Part shown: positions 54,673 to 64,000 of the stretch, in pieces
How positions within the stretch are numbered: the first letter of the stretch is position 1
Layout of the letters: every line of letters starts with the position of its first letter
Assembly: GCA_029287915.1 (NCBI GenBank)
Contig: JARFQE010000030.1
Span: 32,441-96,440, forward strand
Direction of reading: 5' to 3'
Origin: Arenicellales bacterium
Lineage (GTDB): Bacteria > Pseudomonadota > Gammaproteobacteria > BMS3Bbin11
DNA length: 64,000 bases
The notes under the pieces: generated by a model
Database searches by the model: none
Told to the model about the DNA's origin: nothing
The model's input: the letters and a program-made list of their open reading frames with translations, nothing else
Position numbers and translations under genes: made by a program

Positions 54673-55423
54673 AGTTTTTTCTATAACAAACCAGAAAGGT
54701 GGTGTTGGAAAAACCACCACTGCAATCAATATGGCTGCATCGCTGTCAGGTATGGGTCAGAAGGTGCTGCTGGTAGATCTTGATCCGCAGGGCAATGCCT
54801 CGGCCGGCAGCGGGATTGACAGAGATGCTCAGCAGGCGACGGTGTACGAGGTGTTGATGCACACCGCGCCAGTGTTTGATGCCATAACACGGGCAGCATC
54901 TGGCTTTGATGTCATTGCATCAAACCGTGAACTGTCAGGAGCACTGATTGAGCTGGTTGATGAAGCACATCGTGAGTTCCGCATGAGAGAGGCATTACAG
55001 GCTATACGGGATGACTATGACTTTATACTGATTGACTGCCCGCCTTCGCTTGACTTGCTTACAGTCAATGCTCTGGTGGCCTCGGATGCCGTTATCATAC
55101 CGATGCAATGTGAATATTTTGCACTGGAAGGCCTGACCGAGCTGGTCAATACGATACGTAAAATTAGAGCAACTTTTAATCCTGCTCTGAGTATCGAGGG
55201 CCTGCTCAGAACCATGTTTGATCGTCGTAATACACTGACCAGAGAGGTTTCGTCACAATTGGAAAAACATTTTGGTGACAAGGTCTACCATACTATTATT
55301 CCTCGAAATATCCGGCTGGCTGAAGCACCTAGCTATGGAAAGCCTGTGCTGGATTACGATAAACAATCCAAAGGTGCTATGGCTTATCTGGCACTTGCGG
55401 GTGAAATACTGGGAAGAGAATAA
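54665..55423 (+). CDS. parA: chromosome partitioning ATPase ParA/Soj
   Basis: [36 protein letters not shown]; start moved to the ATG at 54665. Confidence 0.97.
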   Translation: MAKVFSITNQKGGVGKTTTAINMAASLSGMGQKVLLVDLDPQGNASAGSGIDRDAQQATVYEVLMHTAPVFDAITRAASGFDVIASNRELSGALIELVDEAHREFRMREALQAIRDDYDFILIDCPPSLDLLTVNALVASDAVIIPMQCEYFALEGLTELVNTIRKIRATFNPALSIEGLLRTMFDRRNTLTREVSSQLEKHFGDKVYHTIIPRNIRLAEAPSYGKPVLDYDKQSKGAMAYLALAGEILGRE

Positions 55424-55428
55424 CTTCA

Positions 55429-56289
55429 ATGAATACAAAGAAAAGCAGGCTGGGTCGCGGTCTTGATGCCCTGTTAGGTGAAAACGGAGCTTCAATGAGT
55501 GAAGTTTCACCGGATAAGTTGCAGCAAATGCCAATTGAACTGCTGAAACGCGGGCAATACCAGCCACGACGGCAGATGGACCAGCAGGCACTTGATGATC
55601 TAGCCAGTTCAATAGCCAAGCAGGGAGTGCTGCAACCTATTGTGGTGCGCAAGCTGGTCAGTGGTGATTATGAAATTATTGCTGGCGAGCGTCGCTGGCG
55701 AGCTGCTCAACAGGCCGGCCTTGATCGCATTCCGGTAGTTGTACACGATTTGTCAGACCAGGATGCTATGGTAATCGGCCTGATAGAAAATCTACAACGA
55801 GAAGATCTAAATCCAATTGAAGAAGCCAGAGGAATGCAACGCCTGATAGAAGAATTCGACATGACTCATCAGCAGGTGGCAGATAGTGTTAGTCGTTCCC
55901 GTGCAGCTGTTAGTAATCTTCTGCGCCTGCTTTTTCTGCAAAGTGACGTGCGCCACCTGCTTGAGCAGGGTAAGCTGGATATGGGTCATGCCCGTGCGCT
56001 GCTTTCTCTCGATGAGAGTTTACAGCATAAGGCTGCATTGCAGATCATCAAGAACAGGATGAGCGTGCGCCAGGCAGAACAGCTGGTCCGCAGACTACAG
56101 GAGGACCGCAGCAGCCCTAATAAAAAAGTGAAGGAAAAGGATCCGAACATTAGGCATCTGGAAGAGTCCCTGTCTGAAAGGCTCGGTACCCACGTGGAAA
56201 TTAAACTGGGTAGCCGGGGTAAAGGCAAGCTGGTGATCGATTTTCACAGTAATGACGTGTTGCAGGGAATACTGGAGAAGATTCATTAA
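55429..56289 (+). CDS. parB: chromosome partitioning protein ParB
   Basis: RLGRGLDALLG; YQPRRQMDQQAL; GERRWRAAQ; ENLQREDLNPIEEA. Confidence 0.97.
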   Translation: MNTKKSRLGRGLDALLGENGASMSEVSPDKLQQMPIELLKRGQYQPRRQMDQQALDDLASSIAKQGVLQPIVVRKLVSGDYEIIAGERRWRAAQQAGLDRIPVVVHDLSDQDAMVIGLIENLQREDLNPIEEARGMQRLIEEFDMTHQQVADSVSRSRAAVSNLLRLLFLQSDVRHLLEQGKLDMGHARALLSLDESLQHKAALQIIKNRMSVRQAEQLVRRLQEDRSSPNKKVKEKDPNIRHLEESLSERLGTHVEIKLGSRGKGKLVIDFHSNDVLQGILEKIH

Positions 56290-56488
56290 AAGGTATCTGC
56301 AAAATTTCGTTTGCGATGCGGGCAGCTTCCGCTAGCCAGCGCGATTAACGAATCATGTTAGTTATAGTGGATTTTGTCTAATATTGGTCGATTAATATTG
56401 ACCCAAAAGGGGCTTATCACTATACTACGCGCGTTTCAGCAAGGGCTGCATTGATGAATTCTGGCTTTGGGGTTCCGGCTATTGCCAA

Positions 56489-56863
56489 ATGAACGACTTT
56501 CAGTCTCAGCCAGGTCGTAGAATTATAAGCTGGCAGCTTTTTCTGACAGTATTGACATCCGCCGTATTGTTGATGCTTTCTGATCTGGTAACTGCATACT
56601 CAGCGCTTGCTGGTGGCATGATTTCAGTGATTGCCAACGCGTTTTTCGCGGTTAGACTTTTCAGTAATAAGACTGGCTGGCAGGCAGATCGCATCGCCTC
56701 TTCAGTCTATAGAGGTGTTTTAGGCAGGTTTTTTTTGACCATTGCCATGTTTATTATGGCAGTGGTGATGTTGAAACCATTGAATGTTACGGCACTATTT
56801 GCCGTTTATTTATTTATACAGGTATCACCCGCGTTAGTTGCTGGTGTGCTGAAAAGAGTATGA
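56489..56863 (+). CDS. atpI: ATP synthase subunit I
   Basis: Small polytopic protein directly upstream of atpB. Confidence 0.85.
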   Translation: MNDFQSQPGRRIISWQLFLTVLTSAVLLMLSDLVTAYSALAGGMISVIANAFFAVRLFSNKTGWQADRIASSVYRGVLGRFFLTIAMFIMAVVMLKPLNVTALFAVYLFIQVSPALVAGVLKRV

Positions 56864-56884
56864 TACAGGCAACGTCCTGTATAA

Positions 56885-57736
<852 letters not shown>

Positions 57737-57742
57737 TTTTAA

Positions 57743-58015
<273 letters not shown>

Positions 58016-58056
58016 CCATTGTCTGGCGCTAACACTGGAATACTGGAGACACTGTC

Positions 58057-58527
58057 GTGAATATTAATGCGACATTACTTGGACAGGCCGTCGCCTTTGT
58101 TCTTTTCGTAATTTTCTGTGCGAAATTTGTCTGGCCACCCGTTGTCAATGCATTACGGGAGCGTCAGAAAAATATTGCTGATGGGCTGGAAGCGGCCAGT
58201 CGGGCTGAAACTGATCTGGAGCTTGCCAAGAAGAAAGCTTCTGAAAGCATCAAGGTTGCCAAGAATCAGGCCTCTGAGCTCATTCAGCAGGCTAACAAGC
58301 GTGCGGACAGCATTATTGACGAAGCAAAGGAACAGGCAAATGAGGAGCGTGCTCGCATCGTTGCAAGTGCACAGACAGAAATTGAGCAGGAAACGAATCG
58401 CGCACGCGAAGAATTACGTGCATCGGTAGCCAGGCTGGCAGTTGAAGGTGCGACAAAAATTCTCAAAAAAGAAGTAGATGAAAAATCGCATGCCAATATC
58501 CTTGATGATCTGGTCAAACAGCTCTGA
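58057..58527 (+). CDS. atpF: F0F1 ATP synthase subunit b
   Basis: [29 protein letters not shown]. Confidence 0.98.
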   Translation: MNINATLLGQAVAFVLFVIFCAKFVWPPVVNALRERQKNIADGLEAASRAETDLELAKKKASESIKVAKNQASELIQQANKRADSIIDEAKEQANEERARIVASAQTEIEQETNRAREELRASVARLAVEGATKILKKEVDEKSHANILDDLVKQL

Positions 58528-58552
58528 ACTCGCCGGTTTACAGGGAAATTAA

Positions 58553-59086
58553 ATGGCAGAACGTACAACATTAGCCAGGCCATATGCCGAAGCTTTATTC
58601 AAGCTGGCGAGTGAGACTTCGTCAGTCGCTCGCTGGAGTGATGTGCTTGGTTTCTACGCTGTGGTTATGCGGGATGCCAACCTGACTTATGCGCTCGGAG
58701 ATCCACGCCTGAAAGCTGAGCAGGCCGATGATCTGCTGGCATCTCTACTTGATGATATCAGCGCTCAGGAAAAGGCATTGCTCGGCATGTTGCGCGAAAA
58801 TGGTAAATTACAGCTGATGCCTGAAATTGCAGCTCTGTATAACGAATTACGCGACAGCTCAGAAGGCACTATTGAGGCCGATGTTGTATCTGCGTTCGCT
58901 CTTCAGGATGACCAGGTAAACAAACTGGCCGCGATGTTGAAAAAAGAACTTGATCGGGATGTCACAATTAATGCATCTGTCGATCCTTCAATTATTGGTG
59001 GTGTGATTATTCGCGCCGGTGACATTGTCATTGATGGCTCTGTTGCTGGAAGCCTGAAAGATCTCACTTCATACCTAACACGTTAA
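58553..59086 (+). CDS. atpH: F0F1 ATP synthase subunit delta
   Basis: [32 protein letters not shown]. Confidence 0.98.
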   Translation: MAERTTLARPYAEALFKLASETSSVARWSDVLGFYAVVMRDANLTYALGDPRLKAEQADDLLASLLDDISAQEKALLGMLRENGKLQLMPEIAALYNELRDSSEGTIEADVVSAFALQDDQVNKLAAMLKKELDRDVTINASVDPSIIGGVIIRAGDIVIDGSVAGSLKDLTSYLTR

Positions 59087-59099
59087 CGGGAAACTCATC

Positions 59100-60641
59100 A
59101 TGCAGCTTAATCCATCAGAAATCTCAGAGCTGATCAAGAAGAGACTGGAAAATTTTGATAGCAAAGTCGAAGCACGTAACGAAGGGACGATTGTCAGTGT
59201 TACGGACGGTATTGTCAGGGTACACGGGCTGAGCGATGTAATGCTTGGTGAGATGCTTGAATTTCCAGGCGATGTATATGGACTGGCAATGAACCTGGAA
59301 AGGGATTCTGTTGGTGCGGTCATCATGGGTGCCTATGAGCATTTGAAAGAAGGTGACAGTGTCAAGTGTACTAGCCGTATCCTTGAAGTTCCTGTCGGCG
59401 AGGCGTTGGTTGGTCGTGTCGTGGATGCACTCGGTAATCCGATCGACGGTAAAGGCGAGATCAAGGCAGAAGCTTTTGAACCGCTGGAAAAAGTGGCACC
59501 GGGTGTTATTTCACGACAGTCTGTCGACCAGCCTGTTCAAACAGGGCTTAAATCTGTTGATTCCATGGTGCCAATTGGACGTGGTCAGCGTGAATTGATC
59601 ATCGGTGATCGCCAGACAGGTAAAACAGCTGTTGCGATTGATGCCATTATCAACCAGAAAGGCACCGGTGTGACCTGTATCTATGTTGCCGTTGGACAAA
59701 AAGCGTCATCGGTCGCCAACGTTGTGCGCAAGCTGGAAGAGTTCGGTGCCATGGAGCATACAATCATCGTTGCTGCAGGCGCTTCAGAATCTGCTGCAAT
59801 GCAGTTCCTCGCTCCTTATGCAGGCTGCACCATGGGTGAATACTACCGTGATAAGGGTGAAGATGCACTTATAGTCTATGATGACCTTACAAAACAGGCA
59901 TGGGCTTATCGCCAGGTATCACTGCTGTTACGCCGCCCGCCTGGACGGGAAGCCTATCCTGGTGATGTTTTCTATCTACACTCGCGTCTGCTGGAAAGAG
60001 CAGCACGTTTGAACGCTGATTACGTAGAGCAAATAACCGATGGTAAGGTCAAAGGTAAGACCGGGTCGTTAACCGCACTGCCGATTATTGAAACGCAGGC
60101 AGGTGACGTATCAGCATTCGTACCAACTAACGTAATTTCTATTACTGACGGACAGATCTTTCTTGAAACAGACCTGTTCAATGCCGGTATCAGACCTGCT
60201 ATTAATGCCGGCCTTTCCGTTTCTCGCGTGGGCGGCGCTGCGCAGCAGAAGATCATCAAGAAACTCGGTGGTGGTGTTCGTCTTGCACTTGCCCAGTACC
60301 GCGAACTGGCAGCATTTGCCCAGTTTGCTTCTGATCTTGATGAGGCGACACAGAACCAGATTAAGCTTGGTCAGCGAATTACCGAACTGATGAAACAGCC
60401 GCAGTACTCCCCGTTGTCGGTTGCTCATTTAGCAATATCGCTATTTGCTGCTAATGAAGGTTACCTGGATGATATCGAACCGGCCAAAGTCCGCGATTTC
60501 GAAGATGCATTGCACGCCTATATGGAGAGCAACCAGACTGACCTGATGGCGACGATAAATGAAACCGGTGACTATAATGATGATATCGAAAGTCGTATGC
60601 GTGCGGCACTAGATGACTTCAAGGCAAATCACACCTGGTAA
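59100..60641 (+). CDS. atpA: F0F1 ATP synthase subunit alpha
   Basis: 513 aa full-length; [19 protein letters not shown]. Confidence 0.99.
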   Translation: MQLNPSEISELIKKRLENFDSKVEARNEGTIVSVTDGIVRVHGLSDVMLGEMLEFPGDVYGLAMNLERDSVGAVIMGAYEHLKEGDSVKCTSRILEVPVGEALVGRVVDALGNPIDGKGEIKAEAFEPLEKVAPGVISRQSVDQPVQTGLKSVDSMVPIGRGQRELIIGDRQTGKTAVAIDAIINQKGTGVTCIYVAVGQKASSVANVVRKLEEFGAMEHTIIVAAGASESAAMQFLAPYAGCTMGEYYRDKGEDALIVYDDLTKQAWAYRQVSLLLRRPPGREAYPGDVFYLHSRLLERAARLNADYVEQITDGKVKGKTGSLTALPIIETQAGDVSAFVPTNVISITDGQIFLETDLFNAGIRPAINAGLSVSRVGGAAQQKIIKKLGGGVRLALAQYRELAAFAQFASDLDEATQNQIKLGQRITELMKQPQYSPLSVAHLAISLFAANEGYLDDIEPAKVRDFEDALHAYMESNQTDLMATINETGDYNDDIESRMRAALDDFKANHTW

Positions 60642-60647
60642 TCTGTA

Positions 60648-61517
60648 ATGGCCGTCGGAAAGCAAATCAGAACGCAGATCAAGAGTCTGCAAAGCACGCA
60701 GAAAATAACACGTGCGATGGAGATGGTTGCGGCAAGTAAAATGCGCAAGGCACAGGACAGGATGCTAGCAGCAAGGCCTTATGCAGAGAAAATCAGAAAT
60801 GTTACCGGACACCTGCGCTATGCGCATCCCGAGTATCGCCATCCGTTTCTTGTCACGCGCGAAGAAGTGAAACGCATTGGCTATATTGTTATCTCCACTG
60901 ACCGTGGCCTGTGTGGCGGCCTTAATACCAACTTGCTCAAGAAAGCCATATCAGAAATGAAGGAATGGCATGACAAGGGTATAGAAGTTCAATTTTGCTC
61001 GATTGGCAGCAAGGGTCAGGGATTCATGAAGCGCTTTGGTTTTAATATGGTCTCCAGCGCAACACACCTCGGTGATGAGCCCCAGATCAACCAGTTGATC
61101 GGTGTCGTCAAGGTTATGCTTGATGCCTATATAAATGGTGAACTGGATCGTCTTGTTCTGGTCTATAACAAATTCGTTAACACCATGACACAGACACCAA
61201 CAACTGTTCAGCTGTTGCCATTGATGGCAGATGAATCCACAGAAGATTTTGAACACCACTGGGACTATATTTATGAACCTGAAGCACAACCAGTGCTTGA
61301 TGCGTTGCTGACCAGGTTCATCGAAACCCAGGTCTACCAGGGTGTGGTAGAGAATATTGCCTGTGAACAGTCAGCAAGGATGGTTGCCATGAAGGCTGCT
61401 TCTGATAATGCTGGAGATATGATTGATGATCTGCAACTTGTATATAACAAGGCACGTCAGGCCGCAATCACACAGGAGCTGTCTGAAATTGTAGGTGGTG
61501 CAGCCGCACTCGACTAG
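60648..61517 (+). CDS. atpG: F0F1 ATP synthase subunit gamma
   Basis: [29 protein letters not shown]. Confidence 0.99.
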   Translation: MAVGKQIRTQIKSLQSTQKITRAMEMVAASKMRKAQDRMLAARPYAEKIRNVTGHLRYAHPEYRHPFLVTREEVKRIGYIVISTDRGLCGGLNTNLLKKAISEMKEWHDKGIEVQFCSIGSKGQGFMKRFGFNMVSSATHLGDEPQINQLIGVVKVMLDAYINGELDRLVLVYNKFVNTMTQTPTTVQLLPLMADESTEDFEHHWDYIYEPEAQPVLDALLTRFIETQVYQGVVENIACEQSARMVAMKAASDNAGDMIDDLQLVYNKARQAAITQELSEIVGGAAALD

Positions 61518-61591
61518 GCAGCATGGAATAGTAGTTACATAGAAATTTTATTTTTTGACAAGTTAATAGTGAAATCCTGAGGAACCAATAA

Positions 61592-62968
<1,377 letters not shown>

Positions 62969-62992
62969 TCGAGCTAATAGAGAGAACGGGCT

Positions 62993-63415
62993 ATGGCCAT
63001 GACAATGCACTTGAATATCGTTAGCGCAGAAGAGGAAATTTTTTCTGATACGGTAGAAGTTGTATTTGTGCCCCTGGTCAGCGGTGAGGTGGGTATTTAT
63101 CCACGCCACACACCATTGATAGGCGAGATCAAACCTGGTGAGATCATTGTACGTTCACATGAAGGTGAAAATGAACAGAGCTTTTATGTTTCCGGCGGAA
63201 TCCTGGAAGTCCAGCCACACGTAGTGACAGTTCTCAGTGACACAGCTATCCGTGCTAAAGATCTTGATGAGTCCGTCGCACTTGAGGCCAAACGACAGGC
63301 CGAAGAAGCGATGAAAGATCAGAAAGCAGATATGGATTTTGCACGTGCACAGGCTGAACTTGCCGAGGCTGTCGCACAGCTCAACATGATTCGCAAGCTA
63401 CGCGAGCATAAATAA
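62993..63415 (+). CDS. atpC: F0F1 ATP synthase subunit epsilon
   Basis: MTMHLNIVSAEEEIFSDTVEVVFVPLVSGEVGIYPRHTPLI. Confidence 0.98.
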   Translation: MAMTMHLNIVSAEEEIFSDTVEVVFVPLVSGEVGIYPRHTPLIGEIKPGEIIVRSHEGENEQSFYVSGGILEVQPHVVTVLSDTAIRAKDLDESVALEAKRQAEEAMKDQKADMDFARAQAELAEAVAQLNMIRKLREHK

Positions 63416-63486
63416 ACCACTAGCAAATACAATGGCTGGCAAAGCCGAGCATCGCATCGTAGTTGCCGTCAACTAATCATCCTCAT

Positions 63487-63536
63487 GCAGGCCAAACTGT
63501 CAGTTTTATTTTGACAATTATATCGATCAGGCCTGC
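63487..63536. repeat. inverted repeat GCAGGCC...GGCCTGC after atpC, possible operon-end hairpin
   Basis: Perfect 7-bp outer arms 63487-63493 / 63530-63536, with inner TGTCA/TGACA pairing; no U-tract. Confidence 0.4.
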
Positions 63537-63763
63537 TACTACAGAACAAATGAGACGAGGTGTTCCTGCCCGGAACCCTTCCATGCCAATGTCTCAGTAG
63601 CGTTTTCTCTATCCTTCTGGACGAGGATCAATACGTTCTTTTTTATTTGCTAATTAATAATTAAGTTAGGTTCTTTGCACTCTAGTACGTGTTCACATAC
63701 TGCCAGCACATTCGAATATCGCAGGAAACCCACAAGTCGAGTATTTCGAGTGTCTTTTCTTTT

Positions 63764-63802
63764 GGTTACTTTTTTCATTGGACAAGCATGAAAAAGTCAC
63801 TC
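63764..63802. repeat. imperfect intergenic hairpin (GGTTACTTTTTTCAT - 9 nt - ATGAAAAAGTCACTC)
   Basis: Near-complementary 15-nt arms; resembles the TTTGGTTACTTTTC...-type palindromes often seen between genes in proteobacteria. Confidence 0.5.
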
Positions 63803-63952
63803 ACCCATGAAGGGTGAAACTATTGGTCATGTGTCCAGGACAAGAATAAAAAAAACCGACCCATGAAGACTGGCGCCCTGCTAACAGGAACATAGCATCA
63901 ATTTGAGCTATAGTTAACTGCATCAATCAAACCCTAACGAAGAGTTTATATT

Positions 63953-64000
63953 ATGCTTGAAGTCATCATCCTTGCTGCCGGTAAAGGCACTCGTATGGTA
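63953..64000 (+). CDS. glmU: GlmU N-terminus (UDP-GlcNAc pyrophosphorylase), truncated by window end
   Basis: MLEVIILAAGKGTRMV; location after atpC is the usual gammaproteobacterial order. Confidence 0.88.
   Translation, partial: MLEVIILAAGKGTRMV

Overview
This 64 kb window comes from a gammaproteobacterial chromosome, inferred from gene content and order. About 12-64 kb is mostly conserved core genome: groES/groEL behind a perfect CIRCE operator, fxsA, cutA-dsbD-tlpA, aroQ-accB-accC-prmA-DUF3426-dusB-fis-purH, mtgA, glyQ-glyS, gmhB-plsC, aroK, rsmA-pdxA, a fetAB-like ABC transporter, aroE, ubiA, recG, two lpxL-like acyltransferases, mnmG-rsmG-parA-parB, the complete atpIBEFHAGDC operon and the first codons of glmU. 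The first 11 kb and the 45.6-47.4 kb stretch are accessory or decaying. They hold a GAF-GGDEF cyclase, an MBL-fold lipoprotein, a dual-CDGSH/glutamate-synthase fusion, DUF4386/DUF2784/DUF3616 proteins, a cytochrome c and gene remnants of psiE, sdaA and a CDF transporter. The most interesting items are the CDGSH-GltS fusion, a dual-CDGSH gene divergent from fetAB, a DsbD with two tandem N-terminal alpha domains, a CHASE2-kinase/PP2C/double-FHA module without visible T6SS genes, a zinc-ribbon/DUF3426 protein with a very long acidic insert, and a CDF pseudogene whose lesions can be read directly. I see no CRISPR array, rRNA, convincing tRNA or intact transposase. I do not see a clear-cut novel defence or mobile system. 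All family calls are by eye, with no database search.
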